Shown: piece after piece, positions 15,240-24,099 of the stretch | Numbering within the stretch: position 1 is the first letter of the stretch | Layout: every line of letters begins with the position of its first letter | From: Rubrobacter sp. | Lineage (GTDB): Bacteria > Chloroflexota > Chloroflexia > Thermobaculales > Thermobaculaceae | Direction of reading: 5' to 3' | Length of the DNA stretch: 42,128 bases | Assembly: GCA_016781845.1 (NCBI GenBank) | Contig: JADDPP010000042.1 | Location: 1-42,128, forward strand | The notes under the pieces: model-generated | What the model was told of the DNA's origin: nothing | The model's database searches: none | What the model saw: only the letters and a program-made list of their open reading frames with translations | Position numbers and translations under genes: made by a program

Positions 15240-15698
15240 ATGAAGCCGTGCAAAGAGTGCGGAAGGGTAAACCCGCCCGAAGCGGCGTACTGCATGACGT
15301 GCGCTACGCCCTTAACCGGCGAGAAGCCACGTGAAGAGGGTGGCTGGCGCGATTATCGTCGTGAGGAGCCGTTTTACAACACCGCCACCAGTTCGACGCG
15401 CACCGACAACAGTACGGCGAGCAGTACCTCGAAAGACACATCGTCCCGCACGGAGGATGGCCGATTCGAGAAGGTTGCGCCAGTAGTCGAGGACTTCGTG
15501 TTCGATATGGTGCGCGCGGGGGCAAGGCTGTACTTCGGTATGAGGGACCCCGAGGCCGCGCACGACCCGTATCGCCGAGGGGGGCAAAGCCCCACGAGCC
15601 GAGACAGGTTCGAGCGCCTCAAGGACGTCATCGCTGAGGCCCGGGTAGCTTACCGCAACCGCGGTCAGCAGCCGAATGGCGACAGGTCTCGCCGCTAA
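15240..15698 (+). CDS. Zinc-ribbon protein with Ser/Thr-rich linker, 152 residues
   Basis: ATG 15240 is preceded by AAGGAGG at 6 bases. The N-terminus is a zinc ribbon with Cys4, Cys7, Cys18 and Cys21, followed by a low-complexity Ser/Thr/Asp linker (about 48-75) and a helical C-terminal segment (85-152) with DFVFDMVRAGARLYFGMRDPE and a basic tail. There is no membrane segment. The gene is the second of three adjacent zinc-ribbon genes. Function unknown. Confidence 0.78.
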   Translation: MKPCKECGRVNPPEAAYCMTCATPLTGEKPREEGGWRDYRREEPFYNTATSSTRTDNSTASSTSKDTSSRTEDGRFEKVAPVVEDFVFDMVRAGARLYFGMRDPEAAHDPYRRGGQSPTSRDRFERLKDVIAEARVAYRNRGQQPNGDRSRR

Positions 15699-15705
15699 TC
15701 GCTTG

Positions 15706-16743
15706 ATGGTCTACTGCGAGAACTGCGGTCTGGCTAATCGCGAGGGCAGCAACTACTGCAACGCATGCGGGCAGTCTCTGGTCCTCACTAACAGCCAGGC
15801 AGACGAGCCGCTGCCCACCTGGCTGCGCGAGGCGACCGTTGCGGGATACCTGTGGAAGGGTGAGTTGCTCCTGCCCGACTGGCTTTCGAGCGTGAAGCCG
15901 TTCCGTGAGATATATGGCGGCAACGCCGTCGTGCTGCCGCCTCCGTACAGCGAGATCGAGGAAGCTCCGACCAGCGTCCGAGGGGCGGAAGTGACACCTG
16001 CCGATGCCGAGGAGATAAGCTTCCTCGATGTTGATGAGGAGGACGGTGCAGTCGAGGCGGACCTGCTGGTTCTCGATGATCTCGGCGCCACGCTATCCGC
16101 CGGTGAGAACGTCGCCAGTGTCGAGAACGAAGGTCTCGTCTCTGCTGAGAGCGCCGCACGGTCCGAGGCGGTCAACGACGACGTTCACCTTGATGATGAG
16201 AGTCCCCTGGTATCGGAGATGGTGCAGACGCCCGAGACTGTGCCCATACCTCTTCCATCTGGTGATCCGCTGCAGCCTGTCGAGGACCGCGAGGAGCTCA
16301 TCGTCGAGGTCATCGCCGAAACGCTCTCCGATACCGAGCCTGAACCCCTTCTGGACCTTGAAGGGCAGCCAGTACCTGTGCTACAGGTTGAGCCGCAGCC
16401 GGATGAGCAGCTTGTGGCGGTCGTTTCGGTCGAGCCAGAGGACGAGGCTCTGCTGTCAGGCGTCGTACCCTCAGAAGCTCCCGTGGCGGACAGTGCGGCC
16501 GAGGCAGCGCCCGCGGTGCAGGGAGTTGCGGATTCGGAAGCAGCCGAGGTGCTGCCCAACCCGCCAGCTGCTGACCTGCGGGCGGACGATCAGGCAGCCG
16601 CGGTTGCTGATGAGGGACCGACGCCAACCGCACCTTCGCCCGAAGCCGTATCTGCGAAATCGTCGAGGCGGTCTGAGCAGGGTGACGCGGCACGGGCTAA
16701 CCGAGGACGTGGGCGTGGACGCCGTAAAAAGAAGGGGAAGTAG
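15706..16743 (+). CDS. Zinc-ribbon protein with long acidic region and basic RGR/K tail
   Basis: Starting at ATG 15706, the product is about 345 residues: a zinc ribbon with Cys4, Cys7, Cys18, Cys21 (same spacing as the upstream gene), a short WLREATVAGYLW-type helical segment, then about 230 residues rich in Glu, Asp, Val, Pro and Ala that look disordered, and a strongly basic end with GRGRGRRKKKGK. The mix of acidic disorder and basic tail suggests a nucleic-acid or ribonucleoprotein-linked protein (inference). An in-frame ATG at 15676 would overlap the previous gene by 23 bases; neither start has a clear ribosome site. Confidence 0.7.
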   Translation: MVYCENCGLANREGSNYCNACGQSLVLTNSQADEPLPTWLREATVAGYLWKGELLLPDWLSSVKPFREIYGGNAVVLPPPYSEIEEAPTSVRGAEVTPADAEEISFLDVDEEDGAVEADLLVLDDLGATLSAGENVASVENEGLVSAESAARSEAVNDDVHLDDESPLVSEMVQTPETVPIPLPSGDPLQPVEDREELIVEVIAETLSDTEPEPLLDLEGQPVPVLQVEPQPDEQLVAVVSVEPEDEALLSGVVPSEAPVADSAAEAAPAVQGVADSEAAEVLPNPPAADLRADDQAAAVADEGPTPTAPSPEAVSAKSSRRSEQGDAARANRGRGRGRRKKKGK

Positions 16744-17001
16744 ACCACAAGGTCGCCTTGCCCGTGCCGAACATCCCGCGTCCTTCCTGCTCTCTTGTGT
16801 CTGAGCCCTCGCAGCGTCGGCTGATACACGTGCTGTACGGAGGCGGGTGGAAAGTTCGCGTACCCGAACGTTCTATGTCTACGACTGGCGCCGCGGGTAT
16901 TGCTATTCCTTTGCTTCGCTCAGGGAGAGCTCGGAGCGAGGCCACGACTCTGGACCGTTGTGCAAGACGTATGAGATTCCTCGCAAGCTCGGACTGACAG
17001 G
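16744..17001. other. Intergenic space before pabB, no gene seen
   Basis: This 258-base gap holds only a small hairpin just after the stop (CAAGG 16748-16752, CCTTG 16756-16760). No convincing -10/-35 pair, riboswitch core or coding frame with a ribosome site was found. Confidence 0.5.
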
Positions 17002-18480
17002 ATGTACAAGCCTTCGGCCCCTGACCGCGTATCGCGTGACCTGATGCAAGTTGTCGAAAAGGCTCCGCTCTGTGTCACACCCACTCTGTCGGTGGAGGTT
17101 GGTTGGACGCCTGTGGATGCGGCGGCCCAACTGCGTGCTCTCCCCGGTCTCGTACTGCTCGACAGCAGCCTCCCTGGGGGCGAGACAGGCCGCTACTCGT
17201 ACCTCACAGCTGACCCGTTCCTGACTCTCACCAGCCGTGGGCGCGAGATAGAGATAACGAGTACGCGAGGGAGACGAACACTCACAGGCAACCCCTGGAA
17301 CGTACTGCAGGACTTGCTTCAGCGGTACGGTCAGGAGCCGATACCCGGGCTGCCGCCGTTTCAGGGGGGCGTAGCTGGTTACTTCGGGTACGACCTCGGT
17401 CGCCACCTTGAGCGTGTCCCGGCGACCGCCGTGGACGACCTGCGCCTGCCCGATATCTGCGTCGGATTCTACGACTGGGTGCTCAGCTATGACCACGAGC
17501 TCGGCCGGGGCTGGCTGGTAACGACTGCGCTGGCGGAGGGTGGACTTGAGAAGGCGGTTATGCGCCGCGAGCAGGTGTTGCGGCTGCTGAACCAGCGGCC
17601 GAGGGAAGCAAGCGGGCGCGGAGTGCGGCCCGAGACAACAGCTCAGACTATTATGCGCTCGAACATCGGCCGAGACGCTTACATGGGCGCGGTGCGGAGC
17701 GCCAGAGAGTACATCGGCGCGGGGGAGATTTACCAGGCCAACCTCTCGCACCGTCTGGAAGGCATTTGGCAGGGAGACCCGTGGAGCCTCTACAAGCGGT
17801 TGCGGGAAGTATCGGCTGTGCCGTACGGCGCATACCTTTCCTTTGGAGGTCTGCGCGTCCTCAGCGCCTCTCCGGAGCGCTTCCTGCGGCTGGACGGGCG
17901 GCGAGTGGACACGCGTCCTATCAAGGGAACACGGCCGAGGGGACGGACGGCTGAGGAAGACCGGAACCTGTCGGGGCGCCTGCGTGCGAGCGAGAAGGAC
18001 CGGGCCGAGAACCTCATGATCGTTGACCTGCTGCGCAACGACCTGGGGAGGGTGTGCGAGGTCGGCTCGGTACATGTTCCCCGACTCTTCGGAATTGATG
18101 GGTACTCCCACGTATGGCAGATGGCGAGCACCGCGGTTGGCGATCTCCGGCCGGGCCTTGATGCGGTGGACCTGCTGCGGGCGAGCTTCCCCGGAGGCTC
18201 CGTAACAGGCTGCCCGAAGATTCGCTCTATGGAGGTGATCGAGGAGCTTGAGCCAGTGCGCCGCGGCCCGTACTGCGGCTCCATAGGCTATATCGGCTTC
18301 TCCGGCTCGATGGATACAAGCATCGTGATACGCACGCTAGTGCTCACGGGCGACCGTGTCTACCTCCAGGTCGGGGGCGCGGTCGTGGCAGATTCGGACC
18401 CGGAGGGCGAGTACGAGGAGACGCTTGCGAAGGCGAGACCGGGACTCGTGGCGTTGGATGCGGAGTTGCAGGAGTGGTGA
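17002..18480 (+). CDS. pabB: Aminodeoxychorismate synthase component I (PabB)
   Basis: The 492-residue protein belongs to the chorismate-using TrpE/PabB family and should convert chorismate to 4-amino-4-deoxychorismate for folate synthesis. The motif RPIKGTRPRGR has Lys308 where PabB enzymes carry the nucleophilic Lys and TrpE has Ala, which favours PabB. Further conserved blocks are AGEIYQANLSHR (about 237-248), SASPERFLRL, KDRAENLMIVDLLRNDLGR, FPGGSVTGCPK and QVGGAVVADSDPEGEYEETLAKA near the end. pabC follows with a 4-base or slightly larger overlap. A PabA glutaminase is not in the window. Start ATG 17002 has only a weak ribosome site (GACAGG); an ATG at 17044 is possible. Confidence 0.92.
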   Translation: MYKPSAPDRVSRDLMQVVEKAPLCVTPTLSVEVGWTPVDAAAQLRALPGLVLLDSSLPGGETGRYSYLTADPFLTLTSRGREIEITSTRGRRTLTGNPWNVLQDLLQRYGQEPIPGLPPFQGGVAGYFGYDLGRHLERVPATAVDDLRLPDICVGFYDWVLSYDHELGRGWLVTTALAEGGLEKAVMRREQVLRLLNQRPREASGRGVRPETTAQTIMRSNIGRDAYMGAVRSAREYIGAGEIYQANLSHRLEGIWQGDPWSLYKRLREVSAVPYGAYLSFGGLRVLSASPERFLRLDGRRVDTRPIKGTRPRGRTAEEDRNLSGRLRASEKDRAENLMIVDLLRNDLGRVCEVGSVHVPRLFGIDGYSHVWQMASTAVGDLRPGLDAVDLLRASFPGGSVTGCPKIRSMEVIEELEPVRRGPYCGSIGYIGFSGSMDTSIVIRTLVLTGDRVYLQVGGAVVADSDPEGEYEETLAKARPGLVALDAELQEW

Positions 18481-19379
18481 GCAGGCAAGCAACGGTCTGG
18501 GTCAACGGGGACCTTCTCCCCGTCGCGCGGCCTCACATCTCCATCCGCGACCGTGGCTTCACCCTCGGGGACGGTGTGTTCGAGACGGTGCGAGTGCGCG
18601 GGGAGCGCCCACTGAACTGGAACCGCCATCTCGCACGTCTGAGGTCCGGCGCGGCGATGCTGGACCTGACCCTTCCCCTGGAGGATGCCGGTCTGACATC
18701 GGCGGTGTTCGAGACTCTGAGGGCCAACGGGCTGACCGAGGCTGTCCTGCGCGTTTCCGTGAGCCGGGGGGTGGCCCGACAGCGTGGTCTCATCCCTGAC
18801 CCAGGCGCAAAGCCGGTGCTCGTGATTGATGCTCAGCCATACTCTGCGTACCCCATCGCCCTGTACGCGCGAGGCATGGCTGCCATCACCAGCTCTATTC
18901 GCCGCAACGAACACTCACCCCTCTCGCGGGCGAAGACGCTCAGCTACCTCGACAGCGTGCTCGCCCGGCGCGAGGCGGCGCTGCAGGAAGAGGATGAGGC
19001 TCTGTTGCTCAACTGCGCCGGAGAACTGGCCTGCGCGAGCGCAGCTAACCTTTTCCTCGTCGTAGCGGGCGCTCTGGTCACGCCCGATGTCGGGTCAGGG
19101 GCGTTGCCGGGGACCGTGCGAGGGCTCATCCTGGAGGATCTCGCGCCAAGACTCGGCCTCGCGTTCGAGGAGCGTCCTGTTGAGCCCGCCAAGCTGCGCA
19201 GAGCCACCGAGTCTTTCCTGACCAGCTCGCTGCTCGGCGTGATGCCACTGACACAGGTTGACGGGCAGCCGGTCGGCGCCGGCAGGCCGGGCCCTGTCAC
19301 CGTGCGCCTGGGCGCCGCGGTGGAGGCGGCGCTAGAGGAAACGGGGTCGCTCGTCCCTTCGGCTACGCAGCCCCAATAG
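18474..19379 (+). CDS. pabC: Class IV aminotransferase, probable 4-amino-4-deoxychorismate lyase (PabC)
   Basis: This fold-type IV PLP enzyme (301 residues) would split aminodeoxychorismate into p-aminobenzoate and pyruvate. Visible features: NGDLLP near the start, DRGFTLGDGVFETVR (26-40), PLP-binding Lys154 in SRAKTLSYLDSVLARREA, GELACASAANLF (183-194) with the conserved Glu, and the PLP-phosphate region LPGTVRG. Position directly after pabB supports PabC over a branched-chain or D-amino acid transaminase. GTG at 18474 or 18477 can start it, both overlapping the pabB stop and next to AGGAG. Its last 17 bases overlap the convergent isomerase gene. Confidence 0.88.
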   Translation: MVSRQATVWVNGDLLPVARPHISIRDRGFTLGDGVFETVRVRGERPLNWNRHLARLRSGAAMLDLTLPLEDAGLTSAVFETLRANGLTEAVLRVSVSRGVARQRGLIPDPGAKPVLVIDAQPYSAYPIALYARGMAAITSSIRRNEHSPLSRAKTLSYLDSVLARREAALQEEDEALLLNCAGELACASAANLFLVVAGALVTPDVGSGALPGTVRGLILEDLAPRLGLAFEERPVEPAKLRRATESFLTSSLLGVMPLTQVDGQPVGAGRPGPVTVRLGAAVEAALEETGSLVPSATQPQ

Positions 19380-20205
19380 CGCGGCGCAACCGGTCGAGCG
19401 CGGCGGGCACGTTCTCGAAAGGGAGGTGCTCCAGGATGATCAGGAGGTCGGGGCGGCGGTCGCGGAGGAAGTCGAGGTAAGGGGCATACTTGAAGACGCC
19501 GTGGCCGAACTCCGGAGTGGACACCTCCGCGCCCTCCGCTCCCACGTCCTTGAGATGCGCCAGGACCAACCTGTCCTCGAAGGTACGCAGGAACTCGCTC
19601 ACGATACGCTCCTGCACGGGGAGAAGCTCACGGGAGAGGTAGTTGAACGGGTCGCACACTACCCGCAGGTTATCCGAAGGGTAGCGCTCGAGGAGTCTGA
19701 GCAGTTGTTCGGGCGTGGCAAGTACGTTGTTGACGTAGCCTTCCAGCGCCAGCACCGAACCATGCTGTTCCGCGACGGGCAGCAGCTCCTCCAGCGCGGA
19801 GTAGAGCAGGGTCCAGGCTTTCTGGCTGCGGTTCTCAGGAGACGGCAGCCAGTCGCTGTTCGGGTTGAGAGTCCCGGTCTCCGTGGCGACGGGCACGCCC
19901 TCACCGAGGAGTGGGGCAACCTCCAGACACCTTTTCATGAAGTCGAGATTAGACCTGCGGATGGTCGGGTCGAGGGCAACCAGGTTGCGGTAGCCCGCGA
20001 GTCCGGCTATCGAGATGCCTTGATGTTCAAGCCGGTCACACATCAGATGCGCCGCGTGGTCATCTTCCAGCGCCTCGTCGAGCAGCGCGCCGCCGAGCTG
20101 GACTGCGGTCAGGCCGGAGCGAGCGAAGCCCTCAATCATACGGTCGAGCTCACCCTGGCGGAAGTCGTACGAGAAGTTTCCGAGGCGAGGCCATGCACCC
20201 CTCAC
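19363..20205 (-). CDS. Sugar phosphate isomerase/epimerase-like TIM-barrel protein
   Basis: The 280-residue product resembles AP-endonuclease-2/xylose-isomerase-like TIM barrels: a first strand LGNFSYDF, SIAGLAGYRN, VLALEGYVNNVLATPEQ with a probable metal-binding Glu, VVCDPFNYL, LVLAHLKDVG with His, and a final LLIILEHLPFE with Glu. These His/Glu/Asp residues fit the divalent metal site. GTG 20205 gives a 4-base GTGA overlap with the upstream Gfo/Idh/MocA gene and removes an unlikely 150-residue upstream extension. It ends the glcDEF-linked operon; the paired oxidoreductase and isomerase suggest conversion of a sugar or polyol acid. Substrate unknown. Confidence 0.85.
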   Translation of the reverse strand: MRGAWPRLGNFSYDFRQGELDRMIEGFARSGLTAVQLGGALLDEALEDDHAAHLMCDRLEHQGISIAGLAGYRNLVALDPTIRRSNLDFMKRCLEVAPLLGEGVPVATETGTLNPNSDWLPSPENRSQKAWTLLYSALEELLPVAEQHGSVLALEGYVNNVLATPEQLLRLLERYPSDNLRVVCDPFNYLSRELLPVQERIVSEFLRTFEDRLVLAHLKDVGAEGAEVSTPEFGHGVFKYAPYLDFLRDRRPDLLIILEHLPFENVPAALDRLRRAIGAA

Positions 20206-21251
20206 GACGGGTTCTCCCCTACAGGGATGGGCGCACCGTCCTGGTCCGACGAGCGGCAGGCAGCGAGGGTCAACTGCAGCGAGAGCAGGTTGTGCCGCGC
20301 GGAGTTGTACGGCTCGCGGTCCTCGGAGATCGCGCACAGTAGCTCGCCCATCGTTCCCGCGAAGCCGTCTGGGTACCACGCGCCCCGGAGATGCCATCGC
20401 TGCGTGATGCCGTCCTTCTCCAGCTCGACGTAATCCGCCCCGAGCGCACTTCCCCGGATGGTGCCTTCGCTGCCGTGTATCCAGAACGGGTGGCCGGGAG
20501 TCTCGGTGCGCGCGCATCCCACACTCCGGATGAGGGCGCTGGAACCGTCGGCGTACGCAATATCCGTCCACATTCCCCAGTGGGCCTGGGACTCCGGAGG
20601 CTGCACGGGGGTGTGGTACTCGCGCGCTCGCACTGCTGTCGGCGTCTTGCGCTCCAGCCAACAGCGGCTGATATCTATCCAGTGTACGGAGTAGTCATAG
20701 ATGTTCCAGTGCGGCACCTTGTCGAACTTCGTCTCTGTCACCCAACCGAAGTGGACATCGAAGAGGTGCGTGACGGCAAGCACGTCGCCTATCTCCCCCT
20801 GTTGCACGAGAAGTGTGGCTATTCTCCAGGGAGGCGACCAGCGTCCGTTCTGGTTCACTGCCAGCCTCAGTCCCCGTCGCTCCGCTTCCTCGACTACTCC
20901 CCGCGCGCTCTCCACATCAAGGGCCAGAGGCTTCTGTGCGAGCACGTGCTTGCCGGCCTGCAGTGCCCGGTGTATCAGCTCCACTCGCTCCGCAGGGTGC
21001 GTCGCGATGTCCACCACCTCGATCTCCGGGTGCTCCAATAACTCATTCAGGCTGGAGAATACGTTCCGAACGGCGAACCTCTCCTTCACGCCCCGCGTCG
21101 CCTCCTCCGAGACATCGTACGCACCAACGACGTTCAGATTGTGCTTGTTGTACGCGGGGAGGTGGGCGTGCTTGACGATGCCTCCGCAGCCGATGATCCC
21201 GATGCCCGGACGGTAATCGGCGGGGAACTTGGGCTCGTACTCTACCTTCAT
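20202..21251 (-). CDS. Gfo/Idh/MocA family NAD(P)-dependent oxidoreductase
   Basis: The 349-residue protein has an N-terminal Rossmann fold with GIIGCGGIVKHAHLPAY (17-33) and a C-terminal alpha/beta domain typical of the family. The usual EKP signature reads QKP (AQKPLALD, about 104-111), keeping the Lys that binds cofactor and substrate. Downstream WNIYDYSVHWIDISRCWL supplies the catalytic-type Asp/His pair. AGGAG precedes ATG 21251. It sits 28 bases after glcF and overlaps the next isomerase gene, so all are likely co-transcribed. Substrate cannot be read from sequence. Confidence 0.9.
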   Translation of the reverse strand: MKVEYEPKFPADYRPGIGIIGCGGIVKHAHLPAYNKHNLNVVGAYDVSEEATRGVKERFAVRNVFSSLNELLEHPEIEVVDIATHPAERVELIHRALQAGKHVLAQKPLALDVESARGVVEEAERRGLRLAVNQNGRWSPPWRIATLLVQQGEIGDVLAVTHLFDVHFGWVTETKFDKVPHWNIYDYSVHWIDISRCWLERKTPTAVRAREYHTPVQPPESQAHWGMWTDIAYADGSSALIRSVGCARTETPGHPFWIHGSEGTIRGSALGADYVELEKDGITQRWHLRGAWYPDGFAGTMGELLCAISEDREPYNSARHNLLSLQLTLAACRSSDQDGAPIPVGENPS

Positions 21252-21279
21252 GTGCAGAGCTCCTGTGTGTACGGGTTCA

Positions 21280-22776
21280 TCAACCGGCCTGGCGTGGACC
21301 CTTCCGGCGCAGCAGAGACTGGACCGACTCCCCGCGGATAGAGGCGTCTATTACCTCGATTGGGTGCGCCATTGGCAGGTCCTGGCCTGCGCGCTGCAGA
21401 CTTGCCGCTATCTGTACGGTGCAGCCGGGGTTGGAGGCAACGAGTAGGTCTGCCCCGGTAGCCAGGACGTGGCGCGCCTTGCGCTGGCCGAGCTCCGCCG
21501 CGGGCTGCGGCTCCACGAGGTTGTAGATGCCCGCTGAGCCGCAGCATATCTCCGACTCCCTTATCTCGCGCAGCTGCAGCCCAGGTATGGCCGCGAGACC
21601 GGCGCGGGGCTGCTTGCGTATTCCCTGGCCGTGTGCGAGGTGGCAGGCGTCGTGGTATGCGACCGTCACGGGCAGGGGATGGCGTGTAGCGATAGGTCCC
21701 ATCTCCTGGATGAACTCGTTGACATCGCGCACCTTTTTGACGAACTCCCGAGCGCGCTCGGCGTACTCGGGGTCGTCTCGCAGGAGGTAATCGTACTCCT
21801 TCATTGTGGAGCCGCAGCCTGCGGAGTTGAGTATCACATACTCCACGTCCGCAGCCTCGAAGGTGTCTATAGTCCTGCGGGCGAAACGTAGCGCCTCCTC
21901 CTCGCGCCCCGCGTGGACGGAGAGCGCGCCGCAACAGCCTTGAGCGGGCGGCGCGATGACCTCGCCACCCTCCGCGGCGAGCACGCGGACGGTGGCAGCG
22001 TTCACCTGTCCGAAGAAGGCGCGCTGCACACAGCCGGTGAGCATCCCCACCCGCGCGCGCCTGACACCCCGCGCAGGAGTCACTGGCGGTATGGGCTTGC
22101 GCCAGACCCCCAACTTCAGGTCCGGCATGAGAGCCTCCATCGCCTGAAGCGGGGCCGGGAGGAGGCGCAGTAGCCCGGACCGGTGCGCGACCCGGTTCAG
22201 CCGGTACTTCTGGTATGGTCCGAGCACGGAGGAAACCAGCCGCAAGCGCGAGGGGTATGGGAAGAGCGAGAAGATAAGGCCACGGAATAGCCTGTCGTGC
22301 CAGGCGCGCGGGTAGCGGCGCTCCACCTGCTGGCGCGTTGACTCCAGGAGCCTTCCATACTGCACGCCGCTCGGGCAGGCGGTGACGCAGGAGAGGCAGC
22401 CGAGGCAGAGGTCCCAGTGCCGCACCATCGAGTCGGTCAGCGGCTCGCCCTCCAGCGCCTCGTTCATCAGATAGACGCGGCCGCGGGGAGAGTCCATCTC
22501 CTCGCCCCAGAGGACGTACGTGGGGCACATGGGCAGGCAGAAGCCGCAGTGGACGCAGTCATCAACGAGTTCCTGGGCGGGCGGGTGGTGGCTATCGAAC
22601 GCCGGGAAGATACGGAAGCCGCTCTCCTCGTGGCCCTCTCCGACGGTTGCCATCGCCGCCTGCTCGCTCGCGACGCCCACGTCCTGGGCCAGCCCCTGGG
22701 TGTCGGTCCCGACCGCTGCGACGGCAGCGCGCGAGTGGGAGGGCTGCGCGGCCTCGTCAGTATTCTGTTTGGACAT
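21280..22776 (-). CDS. glcF: Glycolate oxidase iron-sulfur subunit GlcF
   Basis: The 498-residue subunit passes electrons from the flavin subunits of glycolate oxidase towards quinone. It has two 4Fe-4S motifs, CVHCGFCLPMCP (about 75-86) and CLGCLSCVTACP (about 124-135), and two CCG-type cysteine-rich domains, with GCCGALSVHAG and ICCGSAGIYNL, as in GlcF/LutA/HdrD relatives. The first 55 residues form a low-complexity extension not usual for GlcF. ATG 22776 lies 15 bases after the glcE stop, with AGAGAGG upstream. Gene order D-E-F supports the assignment; lactate or another 2-hydroxyacid is an alternative substrate. Confidence 0.92.
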   Translation of the reverse strand: MSKQNTDEAAQPSHSRAAVAAVGTDTQGLAQDVGVASEQAAMATVGEGHEESGFRIFPAFDSHHPPAQELVDDCVHCGFCLPMCPTYVLWGEEMDSPRGRVYLMNEALEGEPLTDSMVRHWDLCLGCLSCVTACPSGVQYGRLLESTRQQVERRYPRAWHDRLFRGLIFSLFPYPSRLRLVSSVLGPYQKYRLNRVAHRSGLLRLLPAPLQAMEALMPDLKLGVWRKPIPPVTPARGVRRARVGMLTGCVQRAFFGQVNAATVRVLAAEGGEVIAPPAQGCCGALSVHAGREEEALRFARRTIDTFEAADVEYVILNSAGCGSTMKEYDYLLRDDPEYAERAREFVKKVRDVNEFIQEMGPIATRHPLPVTVAYHDACHLAHGQGIRKQPRAGLAAIPGLQLREIRESEICCGSAGIYNLVEPQPAAELGQRKARHVLATGADLLVASNPGCTVQIAASLQRAGQDLPMAHPIEVIDASIRGESVQSLLRRKGPRQAG

Positions 22777-22791
22777 TAGCCTGGTTCCTCT

Positions 22792-24099
22792 CTAGATTCC
22801 GCCGACGAAGCGTCCGGGGTTCAGTGTCCTGTTTGGGTCGAAGCGCTCCTTGACGCGGCGCATCAAGGGGAGGGCGTCGCCGACTGGCCCCCATACGTCC
22901 ACCGCCCGTTTGAGTTCGGGGGGCGCGTGGAGGACGACGAGGCTGCCGCCGTGCTGCCCGGCAACCCGCCGAAGCTCTTCTATACGTGCTGCGAAGTCTG
23001 CTGGGGCGCCCGCCGCCATAACTGCGAGTATTACCCCTGTTGCCGCGCGTGCCCTCAGGTACAGGCATCGGTTCGAGCCGGTGCCGGTGAGCAAGGCATG
23101 TAACAGGCTTGGCACGGCTGTCGGGACGCAGGTGAGCTTGAGTCCGACACCTTCCGAGTGCTGCCACGGCAGTTCCCGCAACCGCCGCCAGATGTCGTCC
23201 TGAGCTTCCTCGGCCTCAACCGTATGGCATTCGCCGTACGTCTTTGCCAGCTGCATCGTCGCTTCCGCCTGCGCCTCCACGCCGGGGGCTATACCCTCGA
23301 AGCCCACGTACAGCGCTGCGGTTTCGGCGTTGTGAGCCCACTCCAGCTCAAGGGCGCTGGGTACGAGTGAGGACCTGCCGATGGCCCCCACAAACTCCCC
23401 GGCCTGCGCAGGCGTCCGCACGTTCAGGACGACCGTGCGCACGGCTTCGGGCAGGGGGTGGAGGCGGAAGGTGGCCTCGACGACTATCCCCAGGGTGCCG
23501 AAGGAGCCGGTGTACAGCTTGCCGAGGTCATATCCCGCGACGTTCTTGACGACCTTGCCGCCAGACTTCGCCACCGTGCCGTCCGCGAGCACGACGGTTA
23601 TACCGATGAGCAGGTCGCGAACGGTTCCGTACCGCAGGCGCAGCGGGCCGGAGGCGTCGGTCGCTATCACCCCGCCTATCGTGCAGGCATGCCCCGGTGG
23701 GTCCAGCGCGAGCATCTGTCCCGCTTTCGCGAGCTGGGCTTGCAAGTTGTCCAGGTTAATGCCCGCCTGCACGGTTGCCACGAGGTCACCCGCTGAGTGC
23801 TCGATTAGCCGGTTGAGGCGGGCAGTGCTCACGATGAGGTCGAGCGCCTCGGGCGGGTTGCCCCAGCCGAGCTTCGTACCCCCGCCTCGTGCGGCCACCT
23901 TGAGTCCGGCCTGGCTCGCCAGCTTCATCACCTCGCTGACCTCTTCGGTAGAGGCAGGCTCTACCACAAGTCGGGGCGTGACCCCGGCGATGGAATCTGC
24001 TGGCGCCCCCTCACGCGCGTGCCCCATGCCAACGAGTCGCTCTATGTCTGCTACGGAGACGTTGCGCGGAACATATGTACGTGGTGTGGTGGCGCTCAT
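22792..24099 (-). CDS. glcE: Glycolate oxidase FAD-binding subunit GlcE
   Basis: The 435-residue product is a PCMH-type FAD-binding protein. AARGGGTKLGWGNPP resembles the conserved (A/P)RGGGTKL segment, followed by LNRLIEHSAGDLVATVQAGINL, HACTIGGVIATDASGP and KSGGKVVKNVAGYDLGKLYTGSFGTLGIV, which read as GlcE. Start ATG 24099 overlaps the glcD stop by one base (TAATG), and the upstream extension lies inside glcD. A basic C-terminus ends FDPNRTLNPGRF, a family hallmark. It forms the oxidase with GlcD and GlcF. Confidence 0.93.
   Translation of the reverse strand: MSATTPRTYVPRNVSVADIERLVGMGHAREGAPADSIAGVTPRLVVEPASTEEVSEVMKLASQAGLKVAARGGGTKLGWGNPPEALDLIVSTARLNRLIEHSAGDLVATVQAGINLDNLQAQLAKAGQMLALDPPGHACTIGGVIATDASGPLRLRYGTVRDLLIGITVVLADGTVAKSGGKVVKNVAGYDLGKLYTGSFGTLGIVVEATFRLHPLPEAVRTVVLNVRTPAQAGEFVGAIGRSSLVPSALELEWAHNAETAALYVGFEGIAPGVEAQAEATMQLAKTYGECHTVEAEEAQDDIWRRLRELPWQHSEGVGLKLTCVPTAVPSLLHALLTGTGSNRCLYLRARAATGVILAVMAAGAPADFAARIEELRRVAGQHGGSLVVLHAPPELKRAVDVWGPVGDALPLMRRVKERFDPNRTLNPGRFVGGI

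Noticed and set aside
17002-18480. Anthranilate synthase component I (TrpE)
   Set aside because: The active-site motif is PIKGT with Lys and not PIAGT, and pabC follows directly, so PabB is favoured.
20206-20661. A 150-residue upstream extension of the TIM-barrel isomerase
   Set aside because: It overlaps the Gfo/Idh/MocA gene in another frame and looks like shadow translation; GTG 20205 gives a normal family start and a 4-base overlap.
22647-22853. Short plus-strand frames inside the glc operon
   Set aside because: They are antisense shadows of glcE/glcF with Arg/Pro-rich composition and no ribosome sites.
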